Origin: Panonychus citri
Lineage: Eukaryota > Arthropoda > Arachnida > Trombidiformes > Tetranychidae
Length of the DNA: 64,000 nt
Assembly (NCBI RefSeq): GCF_014898815.1
Contig: NW_026515482.1
Coordinates: forward strand, 2,728,001-2,792,000
Reading direction: 5' to 3'
Below the pieces are notes generated by a model that saw only the letters and a list, made by a program, of their open reading frames with translations, was not told the origin of the DNA and did no database searches. This document shows positions 1 to 11,214 of the stretch, piece after piece; within the stretch, counting starts at the first letter, position 1; every line of letters begins with the position of its first letter. The translations under genes and the position numbers were made by a program.

Positions 1-1520
1 AACTGATTTAGTTTGTTTTCTGTTATTAACTAAACAAAATGCAGGCGTGATTATTAAGATCACCCCGTTGATTGTAACTGATTGTTTTCTTCATCCATTT
101 CATAACATCGAAACTTATTATTTGCAATCAATCATTCAATTTTTTTGGATCTTTTCTGATCTCGTTGATTGACCGTCACCTCGAATCTGTATTTGGATTA
201 GAACTTTTTTTCATTTTTTCTCCTTTTATTATATTGGATAATTTTTACTCTTCGTTTTATCCTATCACTTTCTCATTTTATTTTATTGATATCAATCAGA
301 AATCAATAAGTTAATCCAGTTAATTCTGGTCACAGTTAGTCGATTCTCATCATTGTCAATATACTGGACCAATTGTTAATCAAAATCATCGTTATTATTA
401 TGATAAATGGTTTCTCCTTGGTAATAAATATATTATTTCATATGATAATAACAATTTATTTTTTTATGTCATCATAATGATTGTTACTTTTTGATTGTTA
501 ATTGTTGTTGTTGTTGATAGTTTTGATGTGTTTAATTGTTACATTCACTTTAATATTTATCATCAATCTTATCATAGTTTGTTTATTATCATTAGTTTTA
601 AACGTTTTTCTTTAGCATGATTTTGTTAAAGAAACAAACTCGAACTGTCCAACTTGAATTCGATAAGTTCTAATGATTAATTTACGATCAAAATAAATTA
701 CGCTAATCATTTCGTTGAAAATTAAATCCAATTAAAAGATTCGTCTTCAAGAGGCTGATTAGTATGATAAATTTGCTTTGGATTCTTACTTGTTATCTTA
801 ATTTTTCAGATTTTCCGTTTTGTAGACTAACAATTAACTAATTAGTTTGAATCACTAATTAGGGGCTAAAATTATCTAATCTGATTAGAAAAAAACTAGT
901 TAATTGTGTGTCTGTTTGCTATCAGTTGATTGTGATGATTAAGACTAACTTTTAACAATTTGATTGTAATGCAAAAAATTGAAACACAGAATTAGTTAGT
1001 AATTAAGTTTTCATAATCTCACCAATGATAAACAATTAGTTTTAATTGTTAGGGGATTTTATATTTCCAACCAATTGTCTTTGTTGTTTTAATTGCCGGA
1101 AATTGAATTTATAAACGTTTTAATTGTTTGGATATTGTTTTGATTGAAAGTTTATGATCAGTGACAATTAATGAACCAGATAAACATTATAATCAAATTG
1201 TGATTAAATTTTAGGTTGAAATTTATTTAGGTTTGCAGATTGAGACTAAATTGTTTACTTTTTATTGTTAAATTTTTCATAATAATCAATCGGATGGTGA
1301 TGATGACGATTAAGAGGAAACGGAAAGATAAACTTCCTTGTCAATTGAAAAAAAAACCTCAGGAAGGTGAGCTCATTCCTAACCGGATTAATCAGAATAC
1401 CTCATGATGATTAACGATAATCTTCATGATGAGGTAATCTTTTTAATCTTTGCAATGGTTACAATTAGAATGAAATCATTTTGGAACGAAAGTTGATTAA
1501 AATTAGTGCTGATAAGTAAA
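1..1520. other. AT-rich left flank, no gene recognised
   Basis: I see no convincing exon on either strand. The stretch is full of AATTGTTA/TAACAATT and TTAATCA words. It should hold intron or flanking sequence of the minus-strand gene whose exon ends at 1631, since a splice donor there points into this region. Confidence 0.4.
1361..1436. repeat. two adjacent inverted repeats
   Basis: Around 1361-1380 there is an imperfect palindrome centred on TGAGCTCA (AGGAA...TTCCT). Just beyond it, TACCTCATGATGA (1398-1410) is repeated inverted as TCATGATGAGGTA (1424-1436), giving a 13-bp stem with a 13-nt loop. No function is evident. Confidence 0.6.
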
Positions 1521-1630
1521 TCAATTGATGGTCGTCACAATTTTCATGATAAATTCTGGAAAACTTGAGCGATTCTGATGAAATAATGACTTGCGAAAAT
1601 TTAGAAAAAAAGTTATTTTTGTTTTCTTAC

Positions 1631-2597
1631 TTTGGGATGAAGATGAGGATTTTTTTGACTCTTTGGTTGATGAGGAAGAAGATGAAGATGATGTTGTTGA
1701 TGTGGATGTTGATGATGATGAATGATGATGACGAGATGCTCCTGATGAATGGTGGGAGTGATGATGAGGTAAAGATGATGTTGGATCAACAATAAGTGAT
1801 GTAGATGATAATAAATTGTTAACTGATCCATTTGTATCTGAATGATCATGATTAAGATTAGGATTAATGTTACCATTTGAATTGGAGGTTGGGATTATTG
1901 GATTGTTAATCAGGTTGTTGTTGGTGATCAAGTTTAAAGAGGCAATATTATTTGCTGGATTATAAGAAATTGGATTAACATCAATTAAACTGTTAATTGG
2001 TGAATAATTGTTTATATTGGTGTTGTTATTATTGGTTAACAAGGTGGTTGATGTAATTGGAGAGGATGAAGATGAGGATGGAGAGGTAAGGATTGGATGA
2101 AGGTGGTTGTTGTTGTAGGGTGAAGATGAATGGTGATGATGATGGTTATTGGTGATCAATTGAGATGATGATGAAAATGAATGAGGATGGAAACGATGAT
2201 AAAGGTCAGCACTAGTGTATGTTGGAGTGGTTTGGGTGGTGGGTATGCTCGTTGTGGTGTATGAACGATGATTATCACTTGTTATATTGCAGAGACACAT
2301 GTTTGGATCAATATCCCGGGAGTAATCAGGGAAAGGTTTAGTTGATGGTGGTGGAGGCGGTGGTGGACTTGGTGGTTCTATTTTGCTTGGTGTTGTTATT
2401 ATTTTGTTGATATTGTTGGGTGATGTTGGTGATTGTGGTGAGGAAACTTGGGATATTGTTGATAATGATGATGATGATGATGAAGATGGAGATGAGAATG
2501 ATGAATAAGGTGAAGCTAAGGAGATGGATGAAGGTAATTTGTTAACTTTATCAAAATTTGATTCTAATTGTTGACACTGTTCACTTGAAATGGGCAT
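1631..2597 (-). CDS. first coding exon of a Ser/Asn/His-rich protein (partial)
   Basis: An open frame starts at an ATG (2597-2595) and runs 358 codons to a stop at 1521. A strong donor (AAA|GTAAGA) at 1631/1630 suggests the exon ends there, after a Ser/Lys-rich stretch, and that the terminal 36 codons are intron read-through. The protein has poly-Ser, poly-Pro (an eight-proline run), poly-His and poly-Asn tracts and no folded domain that I can name. Such composition is common in arthropod transcription regulators, but that is inference. The downstream exons are not visible and probably lie left of the window. The long uninterrupted frame supports coding. Triplet-repeat composition alone could also keep a frame open, so confidence is moderate. 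Confidence 0.5.
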
Positions 2598-3201
2598 GAT
2601 AATCTGTTGATAATAATAATCACCAATTAACGTTATGAAATGAAATTGGCAAAAAAAAACTTTGTTTAAGGTTTGTTGTTGTTATTTGTTGATAATGATG
2701 AGGATGAATAGGGTGTTGGACGTTAAATCGAGAGAGCCAGTGGGAAGAGAGAGAGAGAGAGAGTTACAATGAACAGCGAGATGAAGATGCTCTGACACTA
2801 TACATTTACTATGACACTGTATTCAATAAAATGGTATCTATGGTGGAGAGATGATGACTATGAGAGAAAGTAGGAGGAAGATGAGGAGTAAAAATGATGA
2901 GAATGGGGAGCTTATTGTGGGGAGAAGAGGAAATCCAGTTGAATAGCAGGTGGAATTGGAATTGATTGGAAATTATTGTTATTATAAGCTTTCAATATTA
3001 ATACTATTTAAGGAGTTTAGTTAATTAGTTAATTGTTAATCTCGTAATAACAAACACTACCAATTAACTAATTGTTAAAATCATTTAGTTGAATCTTTAA
3101 CTTGAGAAATCGGAACTCAGTTTGGTGAGAAAAATATGAGAGCGGCAAAGATGCGGATAGATCGAGGAGTGAGTTAAGAATATTGTTAAAGGGAGCGAGC
3201 G

Positions 3202-3204
<3 letters not shown>

Positions 3205-3247
<43 letters not shown>
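3205..3247. repeat. (GA)n microsatellite
   Basis: About 43 bases of uninterrupted GA dinucleotides. Confidence 0.95.
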
Positions 3248-3250
<3 letters not shown>

Positions 3251-4041
3251 CTCGTTAATCTAGTCTTTTAAATCATGTTTATTCAGTTTTCTGATTTTGG
3301 CTGAAAAATTTTGGAATCAGAGAAGAGGGAAAAAAAGTTCATTTAATTGTGAATTTAACAAAAATGAATCACAATTAGCAATTTAAATTTGATGAAAATT
3401 TGGTGAAAAAAAATCAAATGAAATGTTAGTTATAAAAGTTATCATTCATTGAATCAATTCAGTTACATGATGAAATGAATATAGGGTTCATTTGATTCTC
3501 ATTGATGATGCGTGGATCATGATGTTGGTGGGAAAAGGTTAAAGGTCATGATGATAATGGAGGAGGAGGAGGAATGATGGGAAGATGAATATGGAAAACA
3601 AAGTGACTGAGACTAACCTAGAAACTTTTCTGCAATGATAATAAAAGGCTTGTCAAAGATTCTCCAACCACCTACTCCTACTCCTTCTCATCATCATCAT
3701 CATCATCATCTTCCCACCCCACTACCCCCCTCATTTCCATCATCATGAAGAGATATGAAAAGATGAAGATAATGTAAAAACGTTTTGATTATGATTATTA
3801 GGCTTATGATTATTGTTATTGGTTATGTTAAAACATTTTATGGTTACGATCAACAACAATCAAAACTGATTATGATAATATGAAACAATGAGCCAAAAAT
3901 ATGAAATGCATTTTGATATCATCATCATCGTCTTCATCTTCATCATTCAAAGTAGCATGATGAAAAAAATGAATTCAAATAAAAGGGATCACGTGGCTTC
4001 TGTTTTCATCTTCATAGTAATCATGATGATGATGCTTTTGC

Positions 4042-4044
<3 letters not shown>

Positions 4045-4074
<30 letters not shown>
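4045..4074. repeat. (GA)n microsatellite
   Basis: About 30 bases of GA dinucleotides. It creates spurious Arg-Glu or Ser-Leu ORFs on the two strands. Confidence 0.95.
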
Positions 4075-4080
<6 letters not shown>

Positions 4081-4502
4081 GAAATATATATTTATAAACT
4101 TTTTGCCTTTTACCATCTTCATCATCTTTATCATCATCATTATCATTGATGGTTCCCAACAAATGACTCAATTTCCGAGTCTATAGATATCGTTGATGAT
4201 AATAATAATAACAAGAACCCGTGTTAATATACCTCAGGTCAAAGTTGTCTTCGCAACTTCCGGATCATTCGTGATTCATGTTGATGGTGGCTCACGAATA
4301 ATGAAGAAGATGTTTCAGAAGAAGAAGATGATGAAAGAGGGGGAAGATGACGCGTGTTTTAACTCTCTCATCATCATCTTTCTCTCTCACTCACTCTCTG
4401 ATCACTTAACCATAGAGGAGGAGGGAGAGTGGAAAGAGGACAGAAAAAAAGAAGAGCAAGAAAAGAGCCATAAGAATATAACGGTAAACGCGCGTCGACT
4501 TT

Positions 4503-4529
4503 TCTCTCTCTCTCTCTCTCTCTCTCTCG
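4503..4529. repeat. (CT)n microsatellite
   Basis: About 27 bases of CT dinucleotides, followed by CTTT-rich sequence. It lies between two copies of an ACGCG[CT]GTCGA word. Confidence 0.9.
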
Positions 4530-6578
4530 CTCTTTCTTACTCTTTCTCTTTCTCTTTCTCTCTCGAACTTTTTGGTTCTAAACGCGTGTCGATATTCATT
4601 TAACCATAAAGAGGAAGAAAAAGAAAGAGAAATGATGATCATCATCATTGTTATTATGTTGATTGTTGTTGTTGTTGATGAGAGCAATCAGTTTTTTCCC
4701 ATGGTTAGTTAATTTGGTTTAATATCACAATAGTACCAAAGTAGTGCCATCGATTAAAATTTGATGTTATTATCATTTTCAACTTTAGTTGATAAAAATC
4801 AAATACCAATGTTAAATTAAGTAACACTAATTAACTAAACTTCATCAATTAGTTTTACTCATTTGTTACAATTGTCGATATGGATATTTATCATTATTTT
4901 TACTCATCCTGTTGCTGGTTGATAAGATTTGACCTTCAAGGGTCAATTGTCACCAACATCATCATCATCATTGTCATTTAATCAAGTTAATTAAAAAAAA
5001 AATGTTATATAATATTATAAATGTTGATATTGAAACAATAATAATGATTAAAATTTTGTTGCATCAGAAAAGTTGATGAAACTTTTAATTAATATGATAT
5101 TTATTTTTACATTTGATTGTCTTGATATTAATATTGATGATTATTCATTAATTGTTGATAAATAATAATATTTATCGATTGTAGTAGATAATTATGATTA
5201 GCTTTTCTTTATTTTTTCATCCCAAAAGTAAATATTATTTTCTTGATCAATCCAATTTAGTTTTTGCTAATTTCCTTATCATTAGGGATAGTTAATTATT
5301 AGCATTGATTAGTATCTTGAATTTTGCTATTAATGGTCAGTAATCTTGATTATTATCAATGTTGATCATTGTAATATGTTAGGGACACGCGCTTAACCAT
5401 AATCATTAACTTGAAGTAGTTAAGGTTTCATATTTCATGGAATCAGATTTAATCATGATTAACATTTTGATTCGGTAACAACAATCATATTATCAACAGA
5501 AACTCATCATTTTCATTCATAAATTAAGTACTTTTAACCCTTTTCTTGTCATTTAAATTATGGTCAATTGTTATCATGATTAGTGTTCATACAATTGAGT
5601 TAATTGTTACTAATTTTTTTTTCTCCAAAATTTGAGTTTTTTTTTCACATTCAATTGAAAACCCTTTTGTTGTTGTTGTATCATTAACAATTTAATGTTT
5701 TCTCCAATTGTTTAAGCCAAATTCAAGGTGATTGATTACTGAGAAAATGATTAATTGTTAGTAATTATATCATAGAAATTTCCATGAGATGATTATAAAT
5801 AAATGCTATTTGAATTTCATAAGATAATCTGTAGATGAATCTAATATCTAACGAAAAGAAATGACGAAAATCTTAACGAGTAATTAAAAAACGAAAATGA
5901 TTTTGTTCAAAAGTGAATCATGAACTAATTATAAACTATTATTCTATTTTTATATCTTGATTATCTTTCCTTTAATTGTTCCTTTTCCTCTTAATTGTTA
6001 CAACTAATTCGATGAAAAAAAAGTTAGAGTGAACTGTTGATCGTGTTGGATACAGAGGAGATTTTGAGTGAACACAATCAATCAAACATCAAAAAGGGTG
6101 AAAAGAAGGAAAGAAAACATCGCAATTAAATTAACTGATGAAATGTTTTAATTGTAAAATTATCACAACAATTAAAAAGAATCAACTAATCATGTGTAGA
6201 CTGCGATACCTGGTGAGTCATTTTCCAACTATTGGAATTGTCGCCGCGTCGACAATTCGAATCAGCGAGCTGAGCCGATTATGTAAACAAACTCATTCTT
6301 CTAGTTGTTTGGAGTTTATTTTAATTCTTGTGGTGATTAAGATTTCGTTGATTTCGATGGATACATCATGATTAATTTGTGAATTTCTCGTTAAGAGGAT
6401 GCACCATAATTAAGTGTGGATTAATTGTCGTTGTGATTGTGGTGTTTTATTTTCTCTCTTTTATCAAAAGTATTTCGAGTTTACTTGATTTTTTTTGGGA
6501 AAATCATCAATCTGATTTTCTTTTTCTTCCGTTCTTTTTTTTAGAATTTTAAATTAGTATTTAATCATTTTATCCAAG

Positions 6579-8751
6579 ATGAAATTGGCTTCAATTGTTC
6601 GTAGTCCAAGTGTCAGTGCAAATTTATCACAATCTTCTTCAGATGGAAATTCTGAAATGTCTCTTGACTGGAGGAATTTCTCTCTCTATGATTATATCCG
6701 TTATGAGCTACGAGGAACTTACCTGTTGGAAAATGATGCCGGTGAAATGAGAATGAGAAGAGATAAATTTTACAAATTTCTAAAAATTCCAAGAGAATTG
6801 GAGAAATTTATGTGGTTCGGTTTTCTACAATGTGTAGATGTTTTTGTATCTCTTTTCACTCTCCTGCCAATACGTTTTCTCCTCTCCCTGTGGTTTCTAG
6901 TGACAAAATCAAGGTCAAAATCTCTCAGGTAAAATGATTTACTCTTCGATATCTACTACAAGTAGTATTAGTTATATCGTTTATTATAAGAAGATTAATT
7001 TTCTTCTTCTTATTGCCAAATGATTTTCTTTCTATTCTATTTCCTTATAACTTTTTCATTCTCTTGTATTTTCTTTTTATTCCATTGATAACAGAGATGG
7101 ATTATCCAATAATCAAGGAGGTTCAACGTTAAAACCAGCCGAGATTTGTGATCTTCTCAAAGGGATTATGTTTATAATCGGAGCTTCTCTCATCTTCTAT
7201 ATCGATACCTCAATGTTATATCATATAATTAAATCTCAATCTGTGATAAAACTTTATATCTTCTTCAATATGCTCGAGGTAATCTTCATCTTCCATTATT
7301 TTTCATGTTATTATTAATCATCTTATCTTATCAACTTTTTGCTTAATTATTTCATCAACAGTTAGCTGATAAATTGATTACCTCATTTGGCTTGGACATT
7401 TTGGATACCTTATATTGGACAGCAACCGAACCAAGAGGAAGAAAACGGGAACATTTTGGTGTAATTCCTCATCTTTTCATGACCGTTGTTTACATTTGTT
7501 AGTTGATAGTATTACAATTATCAGAGGAAAATGATAATCAACTAATCCAAAATTCATTTTCTCTTCTAAATTCAGTTGTCCATACAATTCTGGTTCTCCT
7601 TCAAGCAACCACACTCAATGTAGCAATTAACTCAAGTAACAATGCCCTTCTCACCATATGGATGTCCAATAATGTAAACTAATCAATATTATCTTTTTTT
7701 TTATCCCTTTCCATTGGAATAACTGTTCTCAACAATTATCCTAATATCTAATATTTTTCTTTGATTATTTCTGTCATAATAGTTCGTCGAGCTTAAAGGA
7801 ATGGTTTTCAAAAAATTCGAGAAAAACAATCTTTTCCAAATGTCATGTAACGATGTGAAAGAGAGATTCCATCTACTGATTATCTTATTTGTGGTCATCA
7901 TGCAAACAATGAAGGAATATAATTGGGATGAGAGACACTTTTGGATATTAATTCCCTATTGTCTTACTATTTTCATCTCAGAATTTGCAGTTGATTGGGT
8001 TAAACATTGTTTCGTCACTCGATTCAATGATATTAGCCATGAAATTTACCACACTTACACCATAAGTTTATCCTATGATATTGCGAGTAGCAATTTAAAA
8101 AGTGTAAGTCTAATGGTGACAGTTACCTAATTACACGTAGACTATTTTCAATGTTTTAACATTTGTTTAATTAGTTGTATAAATAATCTTATTATTATTG
8201 ATTCACATCATGTTTCACTTAATTAACAGAAACTGTTTTTAATTTGTTTTCCCAACTTTCTCATAGGCCTATTCCGATCATGCTGATACAATATCAAAGC
8301 GAATGGGTTTTGTACCTTTACCTTTGGGTTTATTATTAATGAAAGTATTTGTAATCTCTGTACCTCTCAATGGCTGGTATGGGATCTCATCGATAGTTTT
8401 AGGTTTCCTCTGGTAATTGTAACAAATCAATTAATCATAATGATCTTCTTTCAAGTCTTTAACATTTACATTTTATTAACTTAATGTTTTCTATTGTTTT
8501 TTTTTACTGTTCAATTGTTTAGTTTGATTACTTTCAAATTTTGGTTAAACATTTTACTTATTGGTCAAGCTTTGGAAATCATTGAAGCTCATCGAGCTGA
8601 CCAAGAGTCCAATAATCCATTGAAACGACGATGTACCAGTTTACCGGCAAGTCGCCAGCCAAGTATGGAAAACATTCCCGCCAATTTAAATTTACCACTC
8701 AGATCCAAAGTTCTCAATAAGGAAAATCAAATCAACAATAAGGATGATTAG
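6579..8751 (+). CDS. TAPT1: TAPT1-type multi-pass membrane protein
   Basis: Seven coding exons join in frame: 6579-6928, 7095-7278, 7362-7497, 7576-7673, 7783-8103, 8267-8412 and 8523-8751. All introns are GT..AG and 83-173 bp long. The product is 487 aa, somewhat shorter than vertebrate TAPT1. Family landmarks seen include IPRELEKFMWFGF in exon 1, SVIKLYIFFNMLE in exon 2, LYWTATEP in exon 3, VFKKFEKNNLFQMS in exon 5 and KRMGFVPLPL in exon 6. Several hydrophobic segments are visible. TAPT1 proteins are known as ER/centrosome-associated membrane proteins needed for ciliogenesis in vertebrates; the role here is inferred by homology. The C-terminal tail is short and polar. The N-terminus (MKLASIVRSPSVSANLS) is not a TAPT1 family feature; it nearly matches the start of the neighbouring KLHL protein. 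Confidence 0.93.
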
Positions 8752-11082
8752 TCCAACTCAATTAGTTTTGATTGTCTCTCTATCAATGTAACTAGAATCA
8801 TCCCTTTTTTTATATATAATACTAAATATAAACTTTACATGAAAAGTTTTTGTTACTATTACAATTATTTCTGTCCAATCAGCTATAATCTAATCTGTTA
8901 TATTATCATTGACAATTGAAATACAATTAACCGGACAATTTATTAATCATCGCCATTAATATCCTATGATATTTGGATACCATCCAAACTATTAATTACC
9001 TAAATTTTGATATGATTACTAGTCATTGATTGACTGATTTGTTACATGTTTAGATTGCTAATACAAACTGTATATATTAGTATAACTGCTGATGTAAACA
9101 ATTAAAACAAAAACAAGAAGAAACTAAACATGTAAACAATTAGTAATTAAATAATTACCTCATGATTAGTATCAAGTTTTAATCAGAAAGAGGAAAAAAA
9201 TTTGTTAGATTATTAATATTGTTGATTGTCACTTACCTTGATCACGAATGTAAATTAATCTAAAGCCAACAATTAAGATCCATTAATTGTAAAGAGGATA
9301 AATGATAAATAATTAACGATATTATTGATTATTATTGTAGAAAAGCAAACAAAAAAATCAATCAACTAATGAATTAACCAATTTGGTAATTAATTGTGTG
9401 ACAAAAGCCAAAACTAAATCAAATCATTTACGATTGAATATCTAATTATGCATAATTAATCATTATCATCTCTTAATTGGATAGGATTAGATTGATTGTT
9501 TTCACTCATTTAAATTATAACCATAATCAGATTGATTCACAGGTTGATTAATATTTTAATTACTATCTGATGTTGATTTGTATTATAAGAAATTCAGTCA
9601 AGACCTGATTTCCATTGATTAAGGATAACGGTAACAAAAAACTCGTTTCCATGATCAAGAAGCAGGTCGTTAATTTAACTGTTAATCATTTTTGATTGAA
9701 TGGTAAGATTAATAAATTGTAATAATCATATAATGATTACCTTTTAATCATAATCATTTTAATATATAATATAAATCAGGTTGGATAAACTTCCGTTGAA
9801 AGTTATTGAAAACAATTTAGATTGGGTATCGAAAAAAGAAAACCAATTTAAATCAAATTAAGAGAACAATTAAATTGTAATTAGGAGAAGAAAATTTGAT
9901 TCTAACAATTAGCCGATTCGCAATGTTACTTCAATTGTGGTTGATGATTAGAAGTTTTTTCTTTCTCTCTTCGATGATTAGACCAATTCAATTGTGACAA
10001 TTTAAGGATTGTATTTCTTTAATACATTGTTACCATTTAGTTGTAGAATTGATCAACAATTAATATCCACAATTAAGAAGAGAAAAAGTATTTTGATTGA
10101 TAGAAACTCGTTGATTGTTATTGTTTATATTGAAAGAAAAATGGTAAAGTCGAGTTAAAGAGAGCATTTAAAGTTAGAATTGTAACTTAATTGGTCGTCG
10201 AGTATGAGATAAGTTGATTACATCGCAATTAAACTAAAAATTAACAATTAATTTTTTTTTTCTACCACAGAGAAGAAAAAATAAAAGCAATAGTTTTATA
10301 ACATTTTACCAATTTAGTGATTGGAATTACGTTGATTAATTAATCAGTCATAAATGATTTTCTCATGATGATGATGATTCATTTTCGTCATTAAATAAAA
10401 ATGTTGTTTTGCCTTAATGTTGATCAACTGATTAGTTGATTGTTGGTGATGATTACAGGAAGTATAATGAATGAATGGATGTCTATGAATTTCCCGTCCC
10501 GTCTCGTTAATTGTTTTTGTACATTTTTGTGACGTTCGAATTGATAATACTTGATTTAACTGGGGAAAATGATTAAAGTGCGTTAATCATTGGCCAGAAA
10601 AAAAAGAATCAGATGATTAAAGTCATGATGATTATGGTGAAGATGATGAAGCCTCTTAGAGGAAGAAAAATATTAATATAAAACCATGTGAACAATTATT
10701 ATTACAGCTAATTGTGATTAGTAGGATGATGATGATTGGCTTTTATCGTTGGTCATGATGAACATCTCTGAATGTGAATAAGGAAAAGAAATGAAAGAAA
10801 AAGATTAGTATTTGGAAGATAATATGATGATAATGATGATAAATTGAAGGAAAAAAAAATTAAGCTGAATAGATTGAGTTCTAGGTCAACAGGAAAGGTT
10901 GAAGTCGAAGCCTGTTAATGATGAGATGATATCAGATGAATTATCATCACTTCAATATCTGAGTTCCAAGTTGAATGTTAAAAGATCAGACAGAGAGAAG
11001 GAAAAAAAATAAGAGACAAGAGCTAATTTGATATAATGAGATAATTTAAGTTGATGATTGGATAAAGTAGAAGAAATTAAGA

Positions 11083-11121
<39 letters not shown>

Positions 11122-11214
11122 GATGACGATGATCATGAAGATAATTAACATGATTGGAATTATATTGATGAGAGAAAATCAGAAAGCTGAATAAACAAGA
11201 TTTAAAAGACTAGA
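8752..11214. other. convergent intergenic region
   Basis: This holds the 3' flanks of the TAPT1-type gene (+) and the KLHL gene (-). The sequence is AT-rich with many TAATTG/CAATTA words. A (GA)n tract sits at about 11086-11120. I see no convincing coding exon. Confidence 0.6.
11086..11120. repeat. (GA)n microsatellite
   Basis: About 35 bases of GA dinucleotides beyond the stop of the KLHL gene. Confidence 0.95.

Larger units (their letters stand above)
2598..6578. other. divergent intergenic region with microsatellites
   Basis: This lies between the minus-strand exon and the TAPT1-type gene and should hold both promoters. It contains GA/CT tracts at about 2744-2764, 3205-3247, 4045-4074 and 4503-4529, and an ATC-triplet tract near 3688-3710. 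ORFs near 3.9-4.7 kb are translations of these repeats. A small GC-richer patch near 6240-6280 may belong to the TAPT1 promoter or 5' UTR. A pyrimidine-rich tract ending in AG at 6544 could be the acceptor of a 5' UTR intron. Confidence 0.5.

Noticed and set aside
3888..4687. ORFs on both strands around 3.9-4.7 kb
   Set aside because: They are translations of GA/CT and ATC repeats (Arg-Glu, Ser-Leu, Met-Ile runs) with no domain-like content.
6138..6371. 77-codon plus-strand ORF upstream of the TAPT1-type gene
   Set aside because: No family resemblance and poor coding character; more likely promoter or 5' UTR sequence.
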